A DNA stretch of 64,000 bases from CBDCKR01 sp964572045 (GTDB lineage: Bacteria > Gemmatimonadota > Gemmatimonadetes > Longimicrobiales > Gaopeijiaceae). Positions 1 to 7,796 of this stretch are shown here, one piece after another. The DNA lies in NCBI GenBank assembly GCA_964572045.1, contig CAZNEI010000010.1, positions 1 to 64,000 of the forward strand, given 5' to 3'. Below the pieces are notes generated by a model. It was not told the DNA's origin. It made no database searches and was given only the letters and a program-made list of their open reading frames with translations. The position numbers and the translations under genes were made by a program. The first letter of the stretch is position 1. Each line of letters starts with the position of its first letter.

Positions 1-64
1 TCAACTCCCCCGTCCATCAACCTCGTGACGTTGACTTGTTCAGACCATCCCTAGGCTCCGGCGG

Positions 65-1225
65 CTACGGTCGGGCATGCCAGGCGGCGAGGATCTCCGC
101 TTCGCGCTCCCGTGCCAGCCCGGCGTTTCGCCGAGCTTCCCACTCGTGCTCCCACGTCAGGAACCAGTCCAGCGCGTCCTTCGCCGTGACCGCGAGCGGA
201 CGGAAGCTGAGACCGGCGGCGATCGAGCGTCTTCGGCTGATGAGCCCGAATCCGGTCCCGCCACCGATGCTCATCCCGGGCGGGCCGGGGTAGTCCTCGC
301 GCGGCGGCCACCAGAGGGGCAGGTCCCTCCACGGATACACCTCGTGCTCGGCCAGAAAGTCGGCGTCGACCCAGGTGAAGCGCACCGCCGCGTTCGTGAC
401 GGCGCGAATCCCGTAGAGGAACTCGGCGATGGAGAGCTCGGCCTCCGGTCCGACGGCGTTGTAGGTCCCGAAGGTGTTGGTCTCGAGCAGGTGGACGACG
501 AAGTCCGCCAGATCGCGGGCGTCGATGATTTGGACCGGGTCGGTGGGATCGCCGGGCGCGAGCACCTCTCCGCCCCGGTGGATGCGCTGAACCCAATACG
601 TGAAGCGGGTCGATCGATCGCCGGGACCCACGATCCAGGTCGGACGCACGACCGTCGCGGCCGTCGGGAACACGGCCCGGACCTCCCGCTCGCACTGAGC
701 CTTGAGGGGCCCGTAGTAGGAGCCCACGTCTTCGGTCGTGGGATCCTCGAGCACGGCCGTCGGCGCGTCCTCGTCGATGTCGATGATGTTGTAGGTGCGG
801 TAGGCGTCGGTCGTGGAGATGTAGAGATACTGGCCGACGGCGCCGCTCAGGAGTTCGGCCGAGTCCCTGACGAGGCGGGGCACGTATCCGGACGTGTCGA
901 TGACGGCGTCCCACTGGCGATCTGCCAGGACCCCCAGACCTCCGTCCCGATCTCCCGCGAGCCTTTCGACCTCGGGGAAGAGGTGCGGATTCGTGCGTCC
1001 GCGGTTGAAGAGCGTGGGCGTGTGTCCCCTCTCGAGGGCCCGGCGCACCATGTGCGGGCCGATGAAGCCCGTGCCGCCGAGGAAGAGGATTCGGAGGGAC
1101 GCCGACCCCGGCCACTCACCGATCGGCGGGGCGGCGGGGCGATGGCCCGCGGCCGGAATGCCGAGTCCAAGGGCCACCCAGGCTGCTGCGGATTGTTCCA
1201 GGAACTCCCGCCTCGTCCGAGTCAT
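65..1225 (-). CDS. Tat-exported NAD-dependent epimerase/dehydratase-like SDR protein
   Basis: Extended short-chain dehydrogenase/reductase of 386 residues. The N-terminus has a twin-arginine signal (TRREFL at residues 4-9, followed by an Ala/Leu-rich stretch to about 25), so export in folded form by Tat is likely. The Rossmann motif GGTGFIG lies at 50-56, an YISTTDAY strand near 135-142, and the catalytic pair Tyr171-x3-Lys175 (YGPLK) is present. Overall it resembles NAD-dependent epimerase/dehydratases acting on sugar nucleotides or related hydroxy compounds; the substrate cannot be read from sequence. The start ATG is preceded by a strong GAGGAGG Shine-Dalgarno. It is divergent from the amine dehydrogenase operon and shares a 180-bp intergenic region with it. 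A Tat signal on an NAD-binding protein is unusual and suggests tightly bound cofactor if it truly acts in the periplasm. Confidence 0.8.
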   Translation of the reverse strand: MTRTRREFLEQSAAAWVALGLGIPAAGHRPAAPPIGEWPGSASLRILFLGGTGFIGPHMVRRALERGHTPTLFNRGRTNPHLFPEVERLAGDRDGGLGVLADRQWDAVIDTSGYVPRLVRDSAELLSGAVGQYLYISTTDAYRTYNIIDIDEDAPTAVLEDPTTEDVGSYYGPLKAQCEREVRAVFPTAATVVRPTWIVGPGDRSTRFTYWVQRIHRGGEVLAPGDPTDPVQIIDARDLADFVVHLLETNTFGTYNAVGPEAELSIAEFLYGIRAVTNAAVRFTWVDADFLAEHEVYPWRDLPLWWPPREDYPGPPGMSIGGGTGFGLISRRRSIAAGLSFRPLAVTAKDALDWFLTWEHEWEARRNAGLAREREAEILAAWHARP

Positions 1226-1226
1226 G

Positions 1227-1399
1227 CGATGCCTCCTCTCAGATTCCCCCTAGACCGGTCCAGTATGAGCGATGTCCGCGTGCAGGGACAGACGCGATGC
1301 CTCCTCGCCGGTCTCGCCTCCGACGAATACACTTGGAAGCGGCCCCAGAGGTTGGGCCCCCGGGTCATCGGGTTGAGTCGGGAGAACGCGGAGGCATCG
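1227..1399. promoter_or_regulatory. Divergent intergenic region with three GGAGGCATCG copies
   Basis: The divergent spacer between the SDR gene and qhpG holds three exact copies of GGAGGCATCG: on the minus strand at 1227-1236 and 1295-1304 and on the plus strand at 1390-1399. The outer two double as the Shine-Dalgarno regions of the two divergent genes. The two minus-strand copies share 13 bases (GAGGAGGCATCGC). They could be operator half sites or simply repeated translation-initiation sequence. No convincing -35/-10 pair was found for either gene. Confidence 0.3.
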
Positions 1400-1405
1400 T
1401 GAGTA

Positions 1406-2932
1406 GTGAGTAGACCGACAGAGCCCGAGTGGGACGTCGCCGTGATCGGCGGCGGGCCGGCGGGGGCGGCCGCCGGGCGTCTCCTCGCCCGCTGGGGACA
1501 TTCCGTCGTCGTACTCACCCGGCCCGGCTCGCCGTCGTCCCTGCTCGGAGAGTCGCTGCCGCCGAGCACGCGGAAGATCCTCGATCGTATCGGTGTCCTG
1601 GAGGTCGTGGAGGCCGAGGGCTTTGTCCGCAGCCTGGGACACACGGTGTGGTGGGGCGAATCGGAAGGGCGGGTCGAGGAGTTCCCTGAAGGGGAGGAGG
1701 GCTTTCAGGTTCTGCGCTCCGACCTGGACCGGATTCTCCTCGCCGAGGCTGCCGACGCCGGCGCTCACGTGAAGGAGCGGGTCACCGTCGGGCAGGTGAG
1801 GCTCGAGGGAGCGGCCTACGGCATCGAGTACGCGTCGAGCCCAGCACGCAGGCGGGCTGGCCGCGAAGTCCTCCGAGCCCGGTGGGTACTGGACTGCTCG
1901 GGGCGCTCCGGCGTCGTGGCGCGGGAGTTCCGGCGGCCTGAGGAGGGCCAGGCCACCCTAGCCCTGCTCGGAGTCTGGCGCCGTCCGGAAGGATGGCCCG
2001 TGCCCGACCCGAGTCACACGCTGATCGAGAGCTTTTCCGACGGCTGGGCGTGGTCGGTCCCGATCAGCCGTCAGGTCCGGTACTTCACGGTCATGGTCGA
2101 CCCGCGGCTGAGCGCGATGGCAAGGGGCGGGGACCTGGCATCGATCTATCGCTCCGAGATGGCGAAGGCGAAGCGGATGGCCGCGCTGCTGGAGGGTGCC
2201 TCGATGCAGCGTGAGGCGTGGGCGTGCAGCGCCTCCATGTATTCCGCGTCGCGCTACGTCGACGGGCGTCTCCTCCTCGTGGGCGACGCCGCGTCCTTCT
2301 TGGATCCGGTGTCGTCGTTCGGCGTCAAGAAGGCCCTCGCCTCGGCGTGGAGGGGAGCCGTGGTGACGCACACGGCGTTGCGGAAGCCCGGGATGGAGAG
2401 CGTGGCGCAGGAGTTCCACGAGGTCCGCGAGCGCCGCGTCTATGCCAGCTACGCCCTGCAGGCTGCCGAGGTGTTCCGTGCAGCGGAAGTGGACCACCGC
2501 CACGCCTTCTGGGCCCGTCGGGGACGGCTCGATGAGGATCAGGAGGGATTCGACGAAGACGGTGAGCCGAACGTGGAGCGCCTCAAGCGGGACCCGGCGG
2601 TTCTGGCGGCGTTCGACCGGCTGCGTCGCAGTCCGTCGATCGATCTCGCCCCCGGGGGCCAGCTCGAGGTCCTGGTGCGGCCGACGATCATCGAGAACGA
2701 AGTGGCCCTCGAGGAGCGTCTCTCCACGCCGGCGGTTCCCTCGGGACTTCGCTACCTGCGGGGAATCGACGTGAAGCGGCTCCTGGAGATCTCCGGGCAC
2801 CATTCCCGGGTCCCCGACCTCTTCGAGGCCTACTGCCGGATCGACAAGCCGGTCATCCTGCCCGACTTCATCGGAACTCTCTCGGTTCTGCTGGCCCGAG
2901 GCATCCTGGTGAATCGTGCGCCGTCGGGGTGA
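1406..2932 (+). CDS. qhpG: FAD-dependent monooxygenase, QhpG-like (CTQ biogenesis)
   Basis: 508-residue flavoprotein of the tryptophan halogenase/p-hydroxybenzoate hydroxylase class. The FAD-binding motif GGGPAG is at residues 15-20 after the strand DVAVI, and the second FAD motif GDAASFLDP is near residue 292. In known QHNDH systems the flavoprotein QhpG hydroxylates the gamma-subunit tryptophan that becomes the quinone of cysteine tryptophylquinone (CTQ). Here the role is inferred from fold and position: it is the first gene of the plus-strand cluster and ends about 120 bp before qhpA. The start is GTG, with GGAGG about 11 bases upstream. An unrelated flavin halogenase/hydroxylase is possible from the protein alone, but the neighbourhood makes QhpG much more likely. 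It is somewhat longer than I remember for proteobacterial QhpG. Confidence 0.8.
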   Translation: MSRPTEPEWDVAVIGGGPAGAAAGRLLARWGHSVVVLTRPGSPSSLLGESLPPSTRKILDRIGVLEVVEAEGFVRSLGHTVWWGESEGRVEEFPEGEEGFQVLRSDLDRILLAEAADAGAHVKERVTVGQVRLEGAAYGIEYASSPARRRAGREVLRARWVLDCSGRSGVVAREFRRPEEGQATLALLGVWRRPEGWPVPDPSHTLIESFSDGWAWSVPISRQVRYFTVMVDPRLSAMARGGDLASIYRSEMAKAKRMAALLEGASMQREAWACSASMYSASRYVDGRLLLVGDAASFLDPVSSFGVKKALASAWRGAVVTHTALRKPGMESVAQEFHEVRERRVYASYALQAAEVFRAAEVDHRHAFWARRGRLDEDQEGFDEDGEPNVERLKRDPAVLAAFDRLRRSPSIDLAPGGQLEVLVRPTIIENEVALEERLSTPAVPSGLRYLRGIDVKRLLEISGHHSRVPDLFEAYCRIDKPVILPDFIGTLSVLLARGILVNRAPSG

Positions 2933-3050
2933 GCCGTCAGGAAACAAGAGGGTAGCGACACCCCTTACGCCCCCCTATCTTGTCGGCGGCAACGGTGCGG
3001 GAGGGGACCCCAATCGACAAGTCGCACGCGAACGGACAGGGCTGAGCGTA

Positions 3051-4760
3051 ATGGAATGCCGACCTATGCGCCTATCCGCGGTTTTGGCCACGATCAGCGG
3101 GCTGGCGTTGTTGGCATCGCCCGCCGCAGGCCAGGGTGGAGCGGATTCCGGGCCTGACGACGATCGTGGCGGGATCGCGATCGACAACCAAGCCGTGATC
3201 CAAAGCTGCTCGGCGTGCCACGCGAGAGATGCCTCGGGCCGCATGAGTCGGCTCTCCTACATGCGCAAGACCCCCGAGGGCTGGCAGACGTCCCTCCGGA
3301 GGATGATCGCGCTCAACGAGCTCCGAATCGATCCGGCGACGGCCCGGGAGGTCGTGCGTTACCTCTCGAACCACCACGGCCTCGCCCCCGAAGAGCTACG
3401 CCCCGGCATGTTCGAGGTCGAGCGGCGCATGGTGGACTTCGAGTACGACGACGAAGACACCAACGAGACGTGCGTGCCGTGCCATTCGCTGGGGAGGGTG
3501 ATCACCCAGCGCCGGACCCAGGAGGAATGGGACCTCCTGATGGCCACGCACCAAGGATACTACCCTCTCAGCGAATCAACGCTTCTGTACCGGGGTCCGC
3601 CTCCGGGAAGTCCGAGCGCCCCGCGCGACACACGCCATCCGATGGACAGGGCGATCAGCCATCTCGCAGAGGCCTATCCTCTCGAGACGCCCGAATGGAG
3701 GGAGTGGTCCTCCACCATGCGACCGGCACGCCTCGCCGGCACGTGGACCGTCACGGCCACTCAGACGGGACACGGCCGCCTCTTCGGCGAGATGGTCATC
3801 GAGGCCACACCCGGGACGGACGACGAGTTCACGACCCGCACCACGCTCACCTATGCCCGAACGGGTGAGACCCTGATGCGGCAGGGCAGCACGTCGATCT
3901 ACACCGGGCATCAGTGGCGCGGCCGTTCGACGCTCACCAACGGCCTCGATCCCCTGCGCGAAGTCCTGCTCGTCGAACGGGACTGGGACCAGATGTCGGG
4001 TCGCTGGTTCTCGGGCGACTATGATGAGTTCGGACTCGACGTCACGCTGGATCGTGTACGGCGCGACCCGGTGGTGACGGGCATGGAGCCCCGGGCCCTG
4101 GAGCAGGGAGCCGTGGGCCGGGAGGTGCGGATCTTCGGAGCCAATCTCCCCTCGACGCTCGATGCGGACGCGATCGATCTGGGACCGGGAATCGCCGTGA
4201 CGGGCGTGGGCCAGACGGAATCCGGATCGACGACCCTGACCGTGGACGTCTCGGCCGACGCGCCGGTGGGTCCCCGCGATATCTTCGTGGCCGGCGCGCG
4301 CCGGCCCGGAGCCGGCTTCGTCTACGACGAGGTGCACTCGCTCCGTGTGAACCCGTCGTGGGGGATGGCGCGTGTGGGGGGAGCCGCCATGCCGAAGAGG
4401 TACGTGCAGTTCGAGGCGAGGGCCTACCACGATGGCCCCGACGGGGAGACAGACACCGACGACGACGTGGATCTCGGGATGATCGACGCCGAGTGGTCGC
4501 TCGAAGAGTACGCGGCAACGTTCGATGACGACGACATCGACTTCGTCGGCGAGATCGACCAGTCCGGCCTCTTCACTCCCGCGCTTGACGGCCCCAACCC
4601 CGAGCGCAGCGGAGACCGCAACAACATCGGGGACGTGTGGGTCGTGGCGAGCCATCTGCCCGACCCCACCTCTCCGGATCGGCCGCTGAGGGCGCGAGCC
4701 CACCTGATCTCCACCGTGCCCCTCTACATGCGGTGGGACCCCTGGGGAGACATTCGATGA
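3051..4760 (+). CDS. qhpA: Quinohemoprotein amine dehydrogenase alpha subunit, diheme cytochrome c
   Basis: Large electron-transfer subunit of a periplasmic amine dehydrogenase, about 569 residues. A Sec signal (basic MRLS, hydrophobic core, cleavage near SPAAGQ at about 28) is followed by a diheme cytochrome c domain with heme motifs CSACH (53-57) and CVPCH (141-145). The rest is beta-rich: a domain beginning near LAGTWTVTATQTG, an IPT/TIG-like segment (VTGMEPRALEQGAVG), and a C-terminal domain rich in Asp. This matches the four-domain alpha subunit of Paracoccus/Pseudomonas QHNDH, where the hemes take electrons from the CTQ of the gamma subunit. The ATG at 3051 was chosen; ATG 3066 gives an equally good signal peptide, and upstream codons would bury the signal. 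Its TGA overlaps the qhpD start (ATGA), so the two are translationally coupled. Confidence 0.9.
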   Translation: MECRPMRLSAVLATISGLALLASPAAGQGGADSGPDDDRGGIAIDNQAVIQSCSACHARDASGRMSRLSYMRKTPEGWQTSLRRMIALNELRIDPATAREVVRYLSNHHGLAPEELRPGMFEVERRMVDFEYDDEDTNETCVPCHSLGRVITQRRTQEEWDLLMATHQGYYPLSESTLLYRGPPPGSPSAPRDTRHPMDRAISHLAEAYPLETPEWREWSSTMRPARLAGTWTVTATQTGHGRLFGEMVIEATPGTDDEFTTRTTLTYARTGETLMRQGSTSIYTGHQWRGRSTLTNGLDPLREVLLVERDWDQMSGRWFSGDYDEFGLDVTLDRVRRDPVVTGMEPRALEQGAVGREVRIFGANLPSTLDADAIDLGPGIAVTGVGQTESGSTTLTVDVSADAPVGPRDIFVAGARRPGAGFVYDEVHSLRVNPSWGMARVGGAAMPKRYVQFEARAYHDGPDGETDTDDDVDLGMIDAEWSLEEYAATFDDDDIDFVGEIDQSGLFTPALDGPNPERSGDRNNIGDVWVVASHLPDPTSPDRPLRARAHLISTVPLYMRWDPWGDIR

Positions 4761-6202
4761 GCCTGCTCGGACTTCGCGAATTCCATCCGTTCGAGGCGGC
4801 AGGGGAGCACTTTCTCTACATGGTGCCCAGTGCCGGGGTCTTCCACGTGGACAAGACGTCCTGGGACGTGCTGCGGGCTCTGGAGGGGCGCCCCATGTCC
4901 CCAGCGGAGCTTACGGCGGATCTGGAGGGCCGCTACGGCTCCGAGCAGGTGGCCCACGCGCTCGTGGAGCTGCGGGAGATCCAGGCGATCGGAGATGTCC
5001 GCCTGCCTCCGACCCGCTCGCTGCCGGTCATTCCTCCCCAGGACTTCCCGCTCACCACGATGGTCCTCAACGTCACCAACAAGTGCAACCTCGCCTGCAC
5101 GTACTGCTACGAGTACGGCGAGGACAAGATCGTGGACACGGAGTTCGGTGAGAAGCCGAAGTTCATGAGTGAAGAGACGGCCAGGGAGTCGGTCGACTTC
5201 ATGTTCGACGAGTCGGGCAGCAACCGGGTCGCGAACCTGACGTTCTTCGGCGGAGAGACGCTCCTCAACTTCAAGGTGCTGAAGAAGACGCTCGCCTACG
5301 CGCGTTCGAGGGCGGCCGTGTTGGGCAAGGAGGTGCAGTTCAGCCTCACGACCAACGCGACGCTCTTGCGTCCCGAGGTGATCGAGTGGCTCGTCGAGAA
5401 CGAGGTGGGGGTGACGATCTCGATCGACGGCCCCAAGGAGGCGCAGGACAAGTTCCGGGTCTTCAACAACGGGATGGGGAGCTACGAGCTGATCCAACCC
5501 AAGATCAAGGAGCTCCTGAAGCGTCACACGACGCGCCCCATCGGCGCACGGGTCACGCTGACGCGGCAGAACATGGACGTGAAGAAGATCTTCCGGCACC
5601 TGACGGAGGAAATGGGCTTCTGGTCCGTGGGATTCGCGCCCGTAACGACGGCCGACGGCCGCGACTACGCCATCGAGGGCGGCCAGTACGACGACATGCT
5701 CGCTCAGTTCCAGGAGCTGGCCGAGGAGTACAAGCAGGCGGCGTTCGAGAATCGACACCACGGATTCTCGAACCTGAACGAGACGCTCGAGGAGATCCAC
5801 AAGGGGATGAGCAAGGCGTTCCCGTGCGGCGCGGGGCTCGGCCTGGTGGGTGTGGCCACGGACGGCGACGTCGCTCTCTGCCACCGGTTCGCGGGATCCG
5901 ATGAACACAACATCGGTTCCGTGCAGGCGGGGGTGGATCGCGAGAAGCAGTCCCGTTTCCTCGAAACCCACCACGTCGCGCACAAGACCGATTGCCACAC
6001 CTGTTGGGCGCGTCCGCTCTGCGCTGGAGGCTGCTATCACGAGGCGCACACACGCTACGGCTCGACGACGAGGCCCAACCTGCATTACTGTGACTGGATA
6101 AGGAGCTGGACGGACACCTGTCTTCGGGTGTACGGAGAGATTGCGACCCAGAACCCCGACTTCTTGAGAAACTTCGAAAGTCCGGTCCCGATCCCCGCCT
6201 GA
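4757..6202 (+). CDS. qhpD: Radical SAM/SPASM thioether-forming maturase of QHNDH gamma subunit
   Basis: 481-residue radical SAM enzyme. The SAM cluster motif CNLACTYC has Cys110, Cys114 and Cys117, followed by the GGE motif at 165-167. The C-terminus carries a full SPASM set: Cys357, G-x4-Cys375, Cys413-x2-Cys416-x5-Cys422-x3-Cys426 and Cys445, enough for two auxiliary 4Fe-4S clusters. An N-terminal region of about 90 residues resembles a leader-binding (RRE-type) domain. In known systems QhpD joins Cys sulfur to the methylene carbons of Asp/Glu in the gamma peptide (QhpC) in the cytoplasm. The gene starts inside the qhpA stop (ATGA overlap) and qhpC follows 13 bases later, so enzyme and substrate are made together. 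Sactipeptide-type chemistry is the alternative, but the substrate next door argues for QHNDH. Confidence 0.92.
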   Translation: MSLLGLREFHPFEAAGEHFLYMVPSAGVFHVDKTSWDVLRALEGRPMSPAELTADLEGRYGSEQVAHALVELREIQAIGDVRLPPTRSLPVIPPQDFPLTTMVLNVTNKCNLACTYCYEYGEDKIVDTEFGEKPKFMSEETARESVDFMFDESGSNRVANLTFFGGETLLNFKVLKKTLAYARSRAAVLGKEVQFSLTTNATLLRPEVIEWLVENEVGVTISIDGPKEAQDKFRVFNNGMGSYELIQPKIKELLKRHTTRPIGARVTLTRQNMDVKKIFRHLTEEMGFWSVGFAPVTTADGRDYAIEGGQYDDMLAQFQELAEEYKQAAFENRHHGFSNLNETLEEIHKGMSKAFPCGAGLGLVGVATDGDVALCHRFAGSDEHNIGSVQAGVDREKQSRFLETHHVAHKTDCHTCWARPLCAGGCYHEAHTRYGSTTRPNLHYCDWIRSWTDTCLRVYGEIATQNPDFLRNFESPVPIPA

Positions 6203-6215
6203 GGAGGAGAGAGAC

Positions 6216-6578
6216 GTGAACCACATCAGGGCAATCAACCAGAAGGCCGCCCGAATCGAGGCGCAGGCGCGACAGGACCATGACGCCGTTGCAGGTCCGA
6301 ACGGCAGTCCCGATGTCGTCGCCCTGGAGAGCCGGCAGGCGCAGGGACCCCATATCCCGCTCGGGTGCTCGCTGCTCTTCTCGCCGGGCTGGGAGGTCGA
6401 CTCGAGCGGCGGCACGGCCGGTCTGTGCCAGCCGGTGGAGCGTGACCTCTTCGACTGCTATCACGGCTGCTTCTGGCCGGTGCAGGTACCCGACCATCTC
6501 AACCATGCACCGGACTGGACCTCCAAGTGTGCGACGGCACAGCAGGATTGGCGAAAGGTCGATCTGATCTTTCCGTAG
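6216..6578 (+). CDS. qhpC: QHNDH gamma subunit precursor, CTQ-bearing cross-linked peptide
   Basis: 120-residue precursor of the catalytic gamma subunit. It starts at GTG after AGGAGGAG. Four residue pairs match the known mature protein in spacing: Cys51-Glu60, Cys71-Asp77 and Cys85-Asp93 correspond to the thioether bridges Cys7-Glu16, Cys27-Asp33 and Cys41-Asp49, and Cys81-Trp87 corresponds to Cys37-Trp43, which forms cysteine tryptophylquinone. The core reads SPGWEVD, LCQPVERDLFDC and CFWPVQVPD. If mature residue 1 aligns, the leader is about 44 residues, against 28 in Paracoccus; it has no Sec signal, is helical and charged at first and then Gly/Pro-rich, as expected for a leader recognised by QhpD and removed by QhpE. 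Cys105 is an extra cysteine with no partner in the known pattern. Confidence 0.95.
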   Translation: MNHIRAINQKAARIEAQARQDHDAVAGPNGSPDVVALESRQAQGPHIPLGCSLLFSPGWEVDSSGGTAGLCQPVERDLFDCYHGCFWPVQVPDHLNHAPDWTSKCATAQQDWRKVDLIFP

Positions 6579-6592
6579 TCGAGGAGTCGAGC

Positions 6593-7726
6593 ATGAACAG
6601 ACGGTCTGGCGCCCGCTTCAGGGGGCTCTGCGCCGCGCTCTCGTTGGGCCTCCCTCTGGCGGCTGCAGCGCCCGTGGCGGCGCAGAGTTCGGACGACCAG
6701 GTGTCGGGCGGGAACGGGACGTTCTACACGGGGGGCTATCAGGGCGACATTCACGTCATCGACGAGCGCACCTTGGAGCTCGTCGATCGGATCGAGACGC
6801 AGCACGAGATTATCGGCCGGTTCACGATCTCGCCGAACCGGAAGCGGCTCTACGTCTGGGACGGTCATGGGATCAACATCGAGGTCATAGATCTCGACGA
6901 GCGGCGGTCCGTCGACAGCTTCAACCTCACGGACATGGACCCGTGGTTCCGGATCCGAGGCCTCTCCGTCCATCCGCAGGAGACCTATGCGCTGATCGTC
7001 GGGAAATCGAGGACCAAGCTACTCGACCGCTTCGAGATCGGCCCCAACACGATCATCCGCTACGACCTCCAGCGTCACGAGGTGCGCGATACCATTCCTT
7101 GGCCGGACGGGCACGTGCGCGAGCGGGGAGCGTCGTTCATGTTCTCGCCGGACGGAGGCCTGGTGTACTACCAGGCCGAGGACATGATCGTGCTGGAGTC
7201 GGAGAACTTTACCGAGGTCGATCGCTGGAGGATCTCAGACGAAGTGGAGCCCGGCCTCGGAACCGTCCGGCCTCCCTTCGCCCAGACGTACTACGAGGAG
7301 CCGGGCTTGTTCACCGGACTCGTCCGCGTGACCGACCCGATCAACAACCGCCGCATGATGGGGATCGCTCGCGTCAACCTCACCGAGAAGGAGATGGACT
7401 TCTATACGCTCGGTCCGAACAAGCCGGTCTCGCGGTTTGCCCTGGCCCCGGGCGGCAAGAAGGCCTGGGCGCTCTACACCGAGATCGGACACTACGAGTT
7501 CTGGGCGATCGACCTCGAAGAGGGCAGGGTGACCGAGCAGGTCCGCTTCGACGGACGCTCGCGCATGGGGCTCACGGTGAGCACCAACGGTGAGCTGCTC
7601 TACATCCATGTGGCCGGCAACACGATCGACGTCTACGACTCCGAGACGTACGAGCATCTGAAGACCGTGGACGTCGGCACCGACATGATCGGCTGGGCCC
7701 TCGTACCGGGAACCGAGAGCCCTTAG
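6593..7726 (+). CDS. qhpB: QHNDH beta subunit, seven-bladed beta-propeller
   Basis: 377-residue secreted protein. A Sec signal (MNRRSGARFRG, then hydrophobic residues to AAPVAAQ at about 30) precedes YVTN-type propeller repeats such as GGYQGDIHVIDERTLEL, FTISPNRKRLYVWDGHG and LTVSTNGELLYIHVAGNTI. In QHNDH the beta subunit is a propeller that holds the gamma subunit and helps form the substrate pocket. The ATG at 6593 has GAGGAG 7 bases upstream and follows the qhpC stop by 14 bases; upstream codons lack an initiation signal. The stop codon TAG runs directly into an AG dinucleotide repeat. Position and domain type make the assignment strong, since propellers alone are not specific. Confidence 0.88.
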   Translation: MNRRSGARFRGLCAALSLGLPLAAAAPVAAQSSDDQVSGGNGTFYTGGYQGDIHVIDERTLELVDRIETQHEIIGRFTISPNRKRLYVWDGHGINIEVIDLDERRSVDSFNLTDMDPWFRIRGLSVHPQETYALIVGKSRTKLLDRFEIGPNTIIRYDLQRHEVRDTIPWPDGHVRERGASFMFSPDGGLVYYQAEDMIVLESENFTEVDRWRISDEVEPGLGTVRPPFAQTYYEEPGLFTGLVRVTDPINNRRMMGIARVNLTEKEMDFYTLGPNKPVSRFALAPGGKKAWALYTEIGHYEFWAIDLEEGRVTEQVRFDGRSRMGLTVSTNGELLYIHVAGNTIDVYDSETYEHLKTVDVGTDMIGWALVPGTESP

Positions 7727-7740
7727 AGAGAGAGAGAGAG
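7725..7740 (+). repeat. (AG)8 dinucleotide repeat at the qhpB stop
   Basis: Sixteen bases of perfect AG repeat begin within the qhpB stop codon and run into GGAGG. It sits in the 70-bp spacer before qhpF. It is purine-rich and SD-like but too far from the qhpF ATG (7797) to be its ribosome binding site. Such repeats can vary in length by slippage. Confidence 0.8.
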
Positions 7741-7796
7741 GGAGGCGCCACCCCATCTCCGGGCCCGAGGAGGAGGCCGCGCTCCGGGACACGCTC

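Noticed and set aside
31..57. TTGACT...TAGGCT as a plus-strand promoter at the window start
   Set aside because: Spacer is only 15 bases and it points into the 3' end of the opposite-strand SDR gene.
4757..6578. QhpD/QhpC as a sactipeptide or other RiPP antibiotic system
   Set aside because: The substrate peptide has the exact Cys/Asp/Glu/Trp spacing of QHNDH gamma and is flanked by alpha and beta subunit genes.
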